A DNA stretch of 56,549 bases from Ruminococcus sp. (GTDB lineage Bacteria > Bacillota > Clostridia > Oscillospirales > Ruminococcaceae): assembly GCA_017534835.1 (NCBI GenBank), contig JAFXVT010000038.1:1-56549 (forward strand). Direction: 5' to 3'. A model generated the notes under the pieces. The model saw only the letters and a program-made list of their open reading frames with translations, was not told where the DNA came from and ran no database searches. Shown here piece by piece: positions 27,001 to 33,954 of the stretch. The first letter of the stretch is position 1. Each line of letters begins with the position of its first letter. Both the position numbers and the translations under genes were made by a program.

Positions 27001-27670
27001 TGAACGTATCAAGGCTATGATAGCTTCACACTACGACGACTCGCTGACAGGTGTTACGGCAAAGCTCAGCGTTACTCAGATAACCCGTAAATTCCGCGAG
27101 GACGAGGCATTCGACCTACAGCTCGCACGTCCGCACTTCCTCACAGGGACAAATAAGCTCACCGGTGCCGAACGAGGGACCGCTATCCATACCTTCTTCC
27201 AATACTGCGACTTCAACTTTGCTGCCGCTGACCCGGCAGCGGAGATACAGCGGCTCGCTGAGCTCGGTTTCCTCGACAGTGCGCAGGCTGAGTGCATTTC
27301 TCCGGACAAGATAACGGCGTTTTTCAGCAGTCCGCTCTATGCAAAGATAAGTGCAGCCAATGAGGTATGGCGCGAGAAGAAGTTTATGGTCGCGGCATCT
27401 CAGCTGCGGCTGAACGACCCGATATTCGAGCGCATCAGCAGCTCGGACGGAATGATAAAGGGCATCATCGACCTCGTTTACGAAACGGATGATGGGCTCG
27501 TCATCGTCGATTACAAGTCCGACCGCGGTATGACGCCGGACGAGCTGCGCGAACGCTACACGACACAGCTCGAGATATACAAAGCTGCCGTTGAGCTCAC
27601 GACCGGCAAAAAGGTCACAGGGCTCGCGCTGTATTCGATCGAGCTCGAAAAAGAGATCGTGATAGAATAA
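24044..27670 (+). CDS. addA: ATP-dependent helicase-nuclease subunit A (AddA)
   Basis: 1208 aa. ATG 24044 (MAWTTEQQHAI) is eight bases from GGAGG and is preferred over ATG 24038, only two bases away. Superfamily 1 helicase motifs are intact: SAAAGSGKTAVLTER (about 22-36), IMIDEYQDSN (about 396-405), VGDVKQSIYRFR (about 435-446), TLHKSKGLEY (about 796-805) and LLYVGLTRAK (about 866-875). The C-terminal nuclease contains VIVDYKSDRG (about 1153-1162). Together with AddB it forms the Firmicutes counterpart of RecBCD. addB-addA is the standard gene order. A GC-rich terminator follows directly after the stop. Confidence 0.96.
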   Translation: MAWTTEQQHAIDARDSSIIVSAAAGSGKTAVLTERLVKLLSDPMSGVRADRIIVVTFTNDAAAELKKRLDSKLRLMIDSDPGNEYLLKQQALLQNAKISTINSFCFDLLRENITDEGITSGFSVLEDTDNEVIRSQAMEELFDWYSSEDYDTISFLYDKFCLKSQKPLVTVINETDRFLASVAMSDIWLNKAVSEYKKPFMESAYGKKLFGSVLAAADTAVKLAEDNVAILNDIFPDQTIKAVQAAMLQAHEDLTRAESLQLHARKMTYPDSSELAAIKGFGSLKVIRANVTHNAALRDVFKARRNRLKEIVIGTADLLYSAESNFSETAEVVEKLAEVVKKFQELVWERKCAKNAISFDDGERLALRLLAEVDEDGNVSQSETAKRTAEHYDIIMIDEYQDSNNKEDLIFKLLTKDYKRSPEGRPMYGSNAFLVGDVKQSIYRFRLANPRNFIETMKSSEPYESNAKNRYILLNKNFRSSPEVISFVNYVFGEIMSESCGDIDYNDDEKLYYGAPGYGEADRKRLTCINFINTDPVDTEDDEEEVPESPEAEVVAAKIAKMLAEKAPVRLPDGSDRPCTPKDFCVLIRKNKFSKAYVNALESRGVAAKGSEEKGYLRSQEIAILTDLLRIIANPLLDVPMAAVMVSPMFMFSIADLAFLKSCDSKAALFPLIKAAAAGELNGSDPSLEAKCREFIEAIDRFRLDSVTMTIGELIASVYDTTDFISVMQQQTDGEKKRANLRALIRYAQNYEASAAAEGSGGLTGFIRHIDRILESGDYEQGKISASSGDYVTIQTLHKSKGLEYPFVFIAETSSRFKYDSGSVMCSDDGRIGFAMYDKKLMRRYKTFQQKMLQSESKNDSRSEEMRLLYVGLTRAKQQLFIDLCCGEDSLSHVRSLADSCVINSSDISALVSEANCYSDWLWLSLMMHGKFPEIADKIGIPSGQFGFPAHDCEDELFTYEVCEAGSTQKQEICAAEPAKPDDKAIERIKAMIASHYDDSLTGVTAKLSVTQITRKFREDEAFDLQLARPHFLTGTNKLTGAERGTAIHTFFQYCDFNFAAADPAAEIQRLAELGFLDSAQAECISPDKITAFFSSPLYAKISAANEVWREKKFMVAASQLRLNDPIFERISSSDGMIKGIIDLVYETDDGLVIVDYKSDRGMTPDELRERYTTQLEIYKAAVELTTGKKVTGLALYSIELEKEIVIE

Positions 27671-27676
27671 AAAATT

Positions 27677-27704
27677 GCTGCCGGCGGATCTCTCCGCTGG
27701 CAGC
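27677..27704. terminator. Bidirectional terminator between addA and the cohesin-like lipoprotein gene
   Basis: GCTGCCGGCGGA (27677-27688) pairs with TCCGCTGGCAGC (27693-27704) with one G-T wobble and a TCTC loop. On the minus strand it is followed by a run of T, so it serves the lipoprotein gene especially well. Confidence 0.8.
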
Positions 27705-27737
27705 ATAAAATTTATATGGAGTTTTTTATAATCTGTT

Positions 27738-28628
27738 TCAGTTCGATGCCTCAGTTGACTTCTGAGCACCTGCGCCGATCTCAGTGTCTCTTGCGATCTT
27801 TTTGTACTCGCCCGAAGCCTCTGCACTTACGAATTCAAATGCATTGCTGTCGAAGTAGAACCAGATAACGAATGCAACAAGACCTGTGTTATTCTTGATG
27901 TTGATGTAGCAGTCGATAGTGTCGCCCTGCTTGCAGGCAACGTTGCTGCCGTAGAATATCATTCCGGATTCGCCGGAAACGTCAGTTTCTTCGATAGTGC
28001 CGTTGTTTACTCTGATAGTACCGTCGATGACCTTGCTCGGGTAAACTGCTGTACCGGCAACGTCAGAGAGGTCGGGAGAGATCCTGAGCTTGTAGTCGCC
28101 GTCCGGGATACCTTCCTTGACCTTGAACTTGATGTGGAGGAAATCGCCCTCGAAGAAGAAGTTCTCGTCCTTGGAGATGTCGAGCCACATTGCGTATCTT
28201 CCGTCCTGCTTGGACTCATACTTCGATGCGGCTGTAGTTGTCTGGGAAGAAGGCTTCTTGACAACTGTTGTCACCTTGACTGTCTCTGTTACAGCTGAAC
28301 CGGAAGCGTCTGTTACTGTTGCGCCGTTTGCATCGGTCACTGTAACGGATTCTGTAACGGGCTGACCGTCTGCGTCTGTGACGTCCTCTATCTCAGTGGT
28401 ATCCTCAGCAGGAGCAGACGTTGCTGCCTCGCTTGTCTTGTCATCGACCTTGATGCCGGGGTCATCAGTCTTACCGTCGCCAGCCTGTCCTATCTCAAGA
28501 GCGTACTGCGTAACAGCGCTTGTGGAGGAAGAGGACTTCTTGTCCTTGTCTCCGCAGCCTGCAAAGCTCGACATAGCTACGCAAACGACCGAAAATACCG
28601 CGATTATTCTTTTTGTTATTGTCTTCAT
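27738..28628 (-). CDS. Lipoprotein with a cohesin-like module in permuted order
   Basis: 296 aa from ATG 28628, ten bases after AAAGGA; a TTG nine bases further upstream is less likely. It has a lipoprotein signal with lipobox SFAGC (Cys25), then a long Thr/Asp/Val-rich spacer (about 30-145). Residues 164-209 read like the C-terminal half of a cohesin (IKFKVKEGIPDGDYKLRIS, then VIDGTIRV), while residues 234-273 read like the N-terminal half (KQGDTIDCYINIKNNTG, then FYFDSNAFEFVSAE). The order is therefore reversed relative to a normal cohesin of about 140 aa. It would sit on the outer face of the membrane. Dockerin binding is possible but unproven. It has a strong promoter (28688-28716) and no operon partner. 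Confidence 0.75.
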   Translation of the reverse strand: MKTITKRIIAVFSVVCVAMSSFAGCGDKDKKSSSSTSAVTQYALEIGQAGDGKTDDPGIKVDDKTSEAATSAPAEDTTEIEDVTDADGQPVTESVTVTDANGATVTDASGSAVTETVKVTTVVKKPSSQTTTAASKYESKQDGRYAMWLDISKDENFFFEGDFLHIKFKVKEGIPDGDYKLRISPDLSDVAGTAVYPSKVIDGTIRVNNGTIEETDVSGESGMIFYGSNVACKQGDTIDCYINIKNNTGLVAFVIWFYFDSNAFEFVSAEASGEYKKIARDTEIGAGAQKSTEASN

Positions 28629-28687
28629 CTGCTCCAATTCCTTTCAAAAACCGGGTCATATTATTGCAGGTCCCCCTGCTTGTTATA

Positions 28688-28716
28688 ATTATACACAACG
28701 CCGCAGATTTTGTCAA
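28688..28716 (-). promoter_or_regulatory. Consensus promoter of the cohesin-like lipoprotein gene
   Basis: Minus strand TTGACA (28716-28711), 17-bp spacer, TATAAT (28693-28688): a perfect sigma-A consensus, suggesting high expression. Confidence 0.75.
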
Positions 28717-28836
28717 GCGAGCTTGTAAATTCTTATCATTTATTAGGAAAAAGGTCACTTGTTTATCACAAAAATTCATTAATTCATCACATTAAAAATT
28801 AATATTAAATTATTTGTCCCGATATCATTTTTACTA

Positions 28837-28865
28837 TTGATTTTTTTTCGGTTTTATTGTATAAT
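28837..28865 (+). promoter_or_regulatory. Promoter of the HD-domain gene and metY
   Basis: TTGATT (28837-28842), 17-bp T-rich spacer, TATAAT (28860-28865). Confidence 0.65.
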
Positions 28866-28936
28866 GAAATGGTAGATATAAATAAGATAATAGTGTGAAC
28901 AAACCAAATCCAATGAAAGATAAAAGGGACAAAATA

Positions 28937-29440
28937 ATGATAAAAGCTATATGCTCAAAAAAGGATCTCTCCGGCGGAGTCTATTACGACTGCGTCAGAG
29001 ACATCATCGACGCTCCGGAGATAGAGCGTCTCAAGGATATAACCCATCATATCTCCACTACCCGTTATCAGCACTGTGTGAACGTTTCGTACTACGGCTT
29101 CATCATCTGCCGCAAGCTCCGCCTTGATGCGCGCTCTGCCGCAAGAGCAGGTCTTATGCACGATATGTTCTACTATGACCGCCGTGAGTTCAACTCAGCA
29201 CGCGAAAAGGGTCAGCTCCGCCACAGCGCAAAGCACAGCTACATCGCATCAGAAAATGCCTCCCTCATCACTGACATCTCCGAAAAGGAAAAGGATATGA
29301 TAGAGAAGCATATGTGGCCGATGACCCGACCAAGACCAAGCTACAAGGAGACTTACATCATCACCTTCGTTGACAAATACTGCGCAGTTCTCGAATACTG
29401 CGTGCCAAAGGTTAAGAGGTTGGTCTCTAAGAATAAATAA
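28937..29440 (+). CDS. HD-domain phosphohydrolase-like protein
   Basis: 167 aa from ATG 28937 (MIKAICSKKDLSG), with GGGA seven bases upstream; GTG 28895 and ATG 28913 in the same frame are possible but have no ribosome site. HD-superfamily features: ISTTRYQHCVNVSYYGF supplies the first His, GLMHDMFYYD the HD pair (about 76-77), and IEKHMWP a later His. A DKYCAVLEY segment gives the final Asp. HD proteins hydrolyse phosphate esters of nucleotides or related compounds; this short stand-alone type is common in Clostridia and its substrate is unknown. It is followed 31 bp later by metY on the same transcript. Confidence 0.85.
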   Translation: MIKAICSKKDLSGGVYYDCVRDIIDAPEIERLKDITHHISTTRYQHCVNVSYYGFIICRKLRLDARSAARAGLMHDMFYYDRREFNSAREKGQLRHSAKHSYIASENASLITDISEKEKDMIEKHMWPMTRPRPSYKETYIITFVDKYCAVLEYCVPKVKRLVSKNK

Positions 29441-29471
29441 CAAGATATTATACACAGGAGGAATCCCAACA

Positions 29472-30743
29472 ATGAAGATCGAGACTAAATGCCTGCACGC
29501 AGGCTACACTCCCAAGAACACCGAACCAAGAGTCGTTCCGATAGTTCAGAGCACGACCTACGTTTATGATTCGACAGACGACGTTGCCGCTGTTTTCGAT
29601 GACCCCACCAAGAGCCTTATCTATTCACGCTTCGAGAACCCCACAGTTATGGCTGTTGAGGACAAGATAGCTGCTCTTGAGGGCGGTATCGGCGCTATGT
29701 GTACATCGAGCGGTCAGGCTGCTTCTCTCCTCTCTCTGCTCAATATCCTCCAGGCTGGTGACAGCTTCATCTCAGCTGCTACTATCTACGGCGGAACAGT
29801 GAACCTCTTCGCTTACACTCTCAAAAAGCTCGGCATCGAGTGCATCTTCGTGAACGCTGACGCTTCCGAGGAAGAGATACAGGCTGCCTTCAAGCCCAAT
29901 ACAAAGGCTGTTTTCGGCGAGACTCTCGCCAATCCGGCTCTCTCTGTTTTCGACATCGAAAAGTTCGCCAAGATAGCTCACGCAAACGGTGTTCCGCTCA
30001 TCATCGACAACACCTTCCCCACCCCCGTACTTTGCAGACCCTTTGAGTTCGGTGCGGACATAGTTATCCACTCCACTACCAAGTATATGGACGGTCATGC
30101 AGTTCAGGGCGGCGGTGTTATCGTGGATTCCGGTAACTTTGACTGGACGAACGGAAAGTTCCCCGAGTTCACAGAGCCCGATGAGAGCTACCACGGAACT
30201 GTCTACACAAAGGCTTACGGAAAGGCTGCTTATATCGTAAAAGCAAGAATGCAGCTTATGAGAGACTTCGGCTGCTATCCGTCAGCACAGTCAGCATTCT
30301 ACCTCAACCTCGGTCTTGAAACGCTCCCGATAAGAATGAAGCAGTACTGCGAGAATGCTAAGATAGTTGCCGAATTCCTCGAGGCTAACGAGAATGTCGA
30401 GTCCGTGAATTATCCCGGTCTCAAGAGCAATCCCTACTATGAGCTCGCTCAGAAGTATCTGCCGCTCGGATGCAGCGGAGTTATCTCGTTCGTTATCAAG
30501 GGCGGCAGAAATCAGGCTGTCAAGTTTATGGATTCTCTTTCGCTCGCTTCCAACGAGGTACACGTTGCTGATATTCGCACCTGCGTTCTCCACCCGGCAA
30601 GCGCTACTCACCGTCAGCTCACAGACGAACAGCTCGTTGCCTGCGGTATCGAGGGCGGTATGATACGTCTTTCAGTCGGACTCGAAAATATCGAGGACAT
30701 TCTCGACGACCTCAAAAACGGCTTCAGCGCTCTCAGCAAGTAA
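29472..30743 (+). CDS. metY: O-acetylhomoserine sulfhydrylase (Cys/Met metabolism PLP enzyme)
   Basis: 423 aa. ATG 29472 lies nine bases after AGGAGG; the longer frame upstream overlaps the HD gene and is not used. Cys/Met PLP-family motifs: YSRFENPTVMAVEDKIAALE (about 57-76), SSGQAA, ASEEEI, then IIDNTFPTP and the PLP lysine in VIHSTTKYMDGHAVQGGG (about 197-214). The C-terminus has HPASATHRQL and IRLSVGLENIEDI. The length fits OAH sulfhydrylases (about 425 aa), which make homocysteine from O-acetylhomoserine and sulfide. Cystathionine gamma-synthase is about 45 aa shorter and is less likely. No SAM riboswitch was seen upstream. Confidence 0.92.
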   Translation: MKIETKCLHAGYTPKNTEPRVVPIVQSTTYVYDSTDDVAAVFDDPTKSLIYSRFENPTVMAVEDKIAALEGGIGAMCTSSGQAASLLSLLNILQAGDSFISAATIYGGTVNLFAYTLKKLGIECIFVNADASEEEIQAAFKPNTKAVFGETLANPALSVFDIEKFAKIAHANGVPLIIDNTFPTPVLCRPFEFGADIVIHSTTKYMDGHAVQGGGVIVDSGNFDWTNGKFPEFTEPDESYHGTVYTKAYGKAAYIVKARMQLMRDFGCYPSAQSAFYLNLGLETLPIRMKQYCENAKIVAEFLEANENVESVNYPGLKSNPYYELAQKYLPLGCSGVISFVIKGGRNQAVKFMDSLSLASNEVHVADIRTCVLHPASATHRQLTDEQLVACGIEGGMIRLSVGLENIEDILDDLKNGFSALSK

Positions 30744-30755
30744 TATAAACAGAAT

Positions 30756-30800
30756 TCCCCGAAGCTGAAGGGACACCCTTCTGCCTCGGGGATATTTTTT
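30756..30800 (+). terminator. Terminator after metY
   Basis: TCCCCGA (30756-30762) pairs with TCGGGGA (30786-30792), with an inner GAAGGG/CCCTTC stem (30767-30772 and 30776-30781), followed by TATTTTTT. Confidence 0.85.
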
Positions 30801-31740
30801 ATATGTTCGTTTTTTCTTTTTTCCTGCGGACGAGAAACAGTATCGTCGCGATAGTGTATAATACAGCAAAAAATCCGAGAAATCCGGGTTTTATCTTCGA
30901 TTCGAGGCAGAGCGTCATATTTGAAAAGAAGAAGAATAGTCCTGTGAAGACTCGAAGGTCATCTGTGTATCTGACGAGCGATCTCTTTTCCGCCTTGACC
31001 GCCCTGACGGATATTATCTCAATTATGATCAGCAGCACAACTCCTGCGACGAGCGGTATAAAGAGATAGCGCCTGTCGAGGTATCTGTCAAGGTTAGCGT
31101 AGTACGCGAGACCGTAGTAATCGGGGTCGAAATACAGCTTCTCATCGCCGGGAAGTCTCGGATATACCTCAAGAAGCATCCAGACACTGCCGAATGTCAC
31201 GAGCCACGCAATGAGCCGTGATAATCTGTGAGTGAGCATAGTGTCCTTCGCTTCCTTTTTCTTTTCCCGGAGCACTATATATGTGACTACCTGTGCCGCG
31301 ATACCTGCTGCGATCAGCAGCAGAAAGACGCTCAATACATTACCGACGGTGTGTATCGGAAGTCCGACTTGAAGCGAGACAGAGCGTGTCCAGAATGCGA
31401 ATAACAACAGACACATCATATGCAGGACATCGAGTGTGAACATCACCTCTGCACGGAATATCTCCTCGCCGCGACCTCTCATTTTGAGACCCGAGCTTTT
31501 TTTCGGTATGATATGGAAGGCAACTGCAAGCCCGAGCGTGATGATACCGCCGATTATGTGAGGATAGAAGCCGTATGCCTTCGATGCTACGACGTCGAAA
31601 TCGCCGTTCCCTCCAAAGTGTATGCCTATCTCATCCGGCAGACTGCCAAGCTTCGAGATGTAGTAAATGAGACAGCCAGCCCATATCAGCAGATTTATCG
31701 CGAAAAATATGCGGTGTATGAGCAATACCTTTTTATTCAC
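30799..31740 (-). CDS. DUF1648-like multi-spanning membrane protein
   Basis: 313 aa from GTG 31740, eight bases after GGGAGG. About seven membrane helices are predicted. After the first helix the stretch SLPDEIGIHFGGNGDFD (about 32-48) matches the DUF1648 signature (Leu-Pro, then His-Phe, then Gly) found in SdpI-like immunity proteins and many uncharacterised membrane proteins. The remainder is not recognisable. The C-terminus is strongly basic (VRRKKEKTN). It is the last gene of the run that begins with mscS, 15 bp after the aminotransferase-like gene. The function cannot be named; an SdpI-type toxin immunity role is conceivable but unsupported by neighbours. Confidence 0.75.
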   Translation of the reverse strand: MNKKVLLIHRIFFAINLLIWAGCLIYYISKLGSLPDEIGIHFGGNGDFDVVASKAYGFYPHIIGGIITLGLAVAFHIIPKKSSGLKMRGRGEEIFRAEVMFTLDVLHMMCLLLFAFWTRSVSLQVGLPIHTVGNVLSVFLLLIAAGIAAQVVTYIVLREKKKEAKDTMLTHRLSRLIAWLVTFGSVWMLLEVYPRLPGDEKLYFDPDYYGLAYYANLDRYLDRRYLFIPLVAGVVLLIIIEIISVRAVKAEKRSLVRYTDDLRVFTGLFFFFSNMTLCLESKIKPGFLGFFAVLYTIATILFLVRRKKEKTNI

Positions 31741-31755
31741 AGAAAGCCTCCCGTT

Positions 31756-32808
31756 TTACAGCGTAAGGTATTCGCGGATACGAAGGATACGCTCTATTTC
31801 GGCAACTATCCGCTTATTGTCGGCGCGTCGGCGGACTGCGATACCGAAAAAGCCCTCGCCGAGACCGGTAATATCTGCATAGCTGCGAATACGGAAGCCG
31901 CGCCTTGCGAGCAGCTCATCAAGCGGAAGAGAGCAGCGTATCAGCAGGAAATTCGCCTGTGACGGGTAGACCATCATTCCGACACGTGTAAGCTCCTCCG
32001 AGAGATAACGGCGTTCATCGTCCATTATGCGGCGTGCGCGCTTGAGGTAGACCTCATCGTCGAGCGCAGCGGCTCCGGCAGCCTGTGCAGGTGCGGGAAT
32101 GAACACGGGAGGACCTGCCGCCCCGACTATCTGCGCTATCTTATCCGCAGCGAAAACGGCGTATGCGAGCCCCAAGCCAGCCATTCCGAAGGTCTCGGAA
32201 ACTGACCGGAGAACTATCATATGCGCTCCCGGGCAATGCTTTGCGCTGAATCTGTCACTGTTGCGGACGAGCTGCAAATAGCGCTCATCGCATATGAGGA
32301 TAGTATTGTTGTCACGGCAGCGCTGAGCTATCCTGCTGAGAGTGTAGGGCGTTACGAGCTCACCTGTCGGGTAATTCGGGCTGCAAATTATGACTATGTC
32401 CGTGTCGCGCGTGATGAAGTCGGCAAACTCGGTCGTGAGTGCGAAATTGTTTTCCTGCGAGAGCATATATTCCGAAACATCACAGCCGTTTTCGAGCAGA
32501 GCCCGCTTGTATTCGCTGTCCGCAGGTGCGCAGACGAGCGCCTTTTTCGGACGAAGTCCGAGCACGACCCTGTATACGAGCTCAGCTGCGGAGTTTCCGC
32601 AGACGATGTTTTCGGGAGCTGTGCCCTCGAACTGTGCTATCTTCTTTTTCAGCAGCGTGCAGCCGGCGTCCGGCTCTGTGGAAAACACGGAAATATCGCC
32701 AAGTACACGCTCCGATATTTCAGGCATACCGAACGGACACGCAAGCGATGAATGGTCGTATCGTATACGTACACGTCTGCGTACCTCCGGCTGAATGGTA
32801 TCGCTCAT
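31756..32808 (-). CDS. HisC/CobD-like fold-type I aminotransferase homologue lacking the PLP lysine
   Basis: 350 aa. ATG 32808 is eight bases after GAGG; GTG 32817 is in frame but has no site. The fold of class I/II aminotransferases is clear: NIVCGNSAAELVYRVV (about 67-82), IICSPNYPTGELV (about 143-155) and ICDERYLQL (about 171-179, with the cofactor Asp). At the cofactor lysine position, where relatives read S-X-S-K-X-F-G, this protein reads SVSETFGMAG: residue 205 is Glu (codon GAG). The following Arg of the GLRLGY motif is Gly (GLGLAY). It therefore probably cannot form the PLP Schiff base. No frameshift or stop is present and the frame is well kept. It may be a regulatory or binding pseudoenzyme. 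It is downstream of rsmA. Confidence 0.82.
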   Translation of the reverse strand: MSDTIQPEVRRRVRIRYDHSSLACPFGMPEISERVLGDISVFSTEPDAGCTLLKKKIAQFEGTAPENIVCGNSAAELVYRVVLGLRPKKALVCAPADSEYKRALLENGCDVSEYMLSQENNFALTTEFADFITRDTDIVIICSPNYPTGELVTPYTLSRIAQRCRDNNTILICDERYLQLVRNSDRFSAKHCPGAHMIVLRSVSETFGMAGLGLAYAVFAADKIAQIVGAAGPPVFIPAPAQAAGAAALDDEVYLKRARRIMDDERRYLSEELTRVGMMVYPSQANFLLIRCSLPLDELLARRGFRIRSYADITGLGEGFFGIAVRRRADNKRIVAEIERILRIREYLTL

Positions 32809-32818
32809 TTCATACACC

Positions 32819-33679
32819 TCATTTCATCAGTTTCATAAGTCCGGCAGAGAGCTCCGTCAGCTGCTGCATATCAAGCGCTTCGATACGCGATGTCTCGGGA
32901 AGTCCGAGCTCGCGGAGCACCTGATATACCTTTTCCTTGTCCGCTCCGAGCAGCGACGACAGAGCGTTTGCGACTGTCTTTCTCCTCTGCGAAAAGCCTG
33001 CCTTCACGACCCTGAAGAAGAATTCCTCCTCATCGGGAGCAAGACGCGGCTCCTTGTTTATATCAATGCGGATAACTGCGGAATCCACGTTCGGGGCAGG
33101 CATAAAGCTTCCGCGCGAGACTCCGAAGAGCTGCCGTGCTGTACCGTAGTAGTTCACGCCTACGGTTATCGCTCCGGCGTCGCGTGTGCCGACCTTTGCA
33201 CAAAGCCGCTGTGCCGCCTCCTTCTGCACCATTACCGTAATCGACTCGATGGGTAGCCTGCTCTCAAGCAGCAGCATAAGCACCGGCGATGTGATATAAT
33301 ACGGCAGATTTGCGCATACAGCCGCGTGCAGTCCGGCGAAGTCACGTTCGATGATTCCGCGCAGATCCGCCTTCATAACGTCCTCGTTGTAAATCTTTAT
33401 ATTGTCGAATCCGGCAAGTGTCTCCTCCAGTACCGGAAGGAGGCGTGTGTCTATCTCCACCGCCGAGACCTTGTCCGCACGCAGCGCGAGCTCCTTCGTC
33501 AGTACGCCGATACCCGTTCCGATCTCGAGGATCCCCCAGCCGGGCTGAGCATTGCCGTTTTCGGCTATTTCAGGGCAGATCCCGGGATTGATGATGAAGT
33601 TCTGTCCGAGCCCCTTCGAGAAGCTGAAGCCGTGGCGCGAGAGTATCTCACGCACGGTCGCGATGTTAGTAAGCTCCAT
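32819..33679 (-). CDS. rsmA: 16S rRNA (adenine1518/1519-N6) dimethyltransferase
   Basis: 286 aa, ATG 33679 overlapping the previous stop (TAATG). The N-terminus SFSKGLGQNFIINPGI (about 19-34) and the SAM motif LEIGTGIGVLTKELA (about 51-65) are typical of KsgA/RsmA. VSAVEID and the catalytic NLPYYITSPVL (about 124-134) follow, and FMPAPNVDSAVI lies near the C-terminal domain. The enzyme methylates two adenines near the 3' end of 16S rRNA during 30S maturation. Length and motifs are standard. In many Firmicutes rsmA is next to rnmV; here an RnmV-like gene is about 14 kb away. Confidence 0.96.
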   Translation of the reverse strand: MELTNIATVREILSRHGFSFSKGLGQNFIINPGICPEIAENGNAQPGWGILEIGTGIGVLTKELALRADKVSAVEIDTRLLPVLEETLAGFDNIKIYNEDVMKADLRGIIERDFAGLHAAVCANLPYYITSPVLMLLLESRLPIESITVMVQKEAAQRLCAKVGTRDAGAITVGVNYYGTARQLFGVSRGSFMPAPNVDSAVIRIDINKEPRLAPDEEEFFFRVVKAGFSQRRKTVANALSSLLGADKEKVYQVLRELGLPETSRIEALDMQQLTELSAGLMKLMK

Positions 33680-33954
33680 TATTCGTCCTCTCCAACTCCG
33701 TGACGCTCCTTCTCGGAGAATTCCTTCTGCTTGGCGTCATTGAGCTTGTCCATATTGTTCACAAGATAGTCGGCAGAACGGTAGGCTCGCTGAAAATCCA
33801 TATCCTTGAAATAGGTCTTTATATCAACGAATTCGCCGTCGATGACAATATCGAGCTGTCTTATCTGTCTGCCGGGATATTTCCGCCCTGCGTAGGCGAT
33901 ATACTCGTCGATCTCACGCGGACTCATCTCGCCGCCGATAATGTTTATCTTCAT
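33679..33954 (-). CDS. Conserved-looking 91-aa protein of unknown function
   Basis: 91 aa, ATG 33954 inside the stop of the flavoprotein gene (ATGA), with GGAGG eight bases upstream; its own stop overlaps the rsmA start. I do not recognise the family. The N-terminus MKINIIGGEMSPREIDEYIA and the central RQLDIVIDGEFVDIKTYF suggest a small alpha/beta protein, and the last 25 residues are highly charged (KQKEFSEKERHGVGEDE). No cysteine, signal peptide or membrane helix is present. Tight coupling on both sides makes it a real gene. Its job may relate to the flavoprotein or to ribosome maturation, but that is a guess. Confidence 0.75.
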   Translation of the reverse strand: MKINIIGGEMSPREIDEYIAYAGRKYPGRQIRQLDIVIDGEFVDIKTYFKDMDFQRAYRSADYLVNNMDKLNDAKQKEFSEKERHGVGEDE

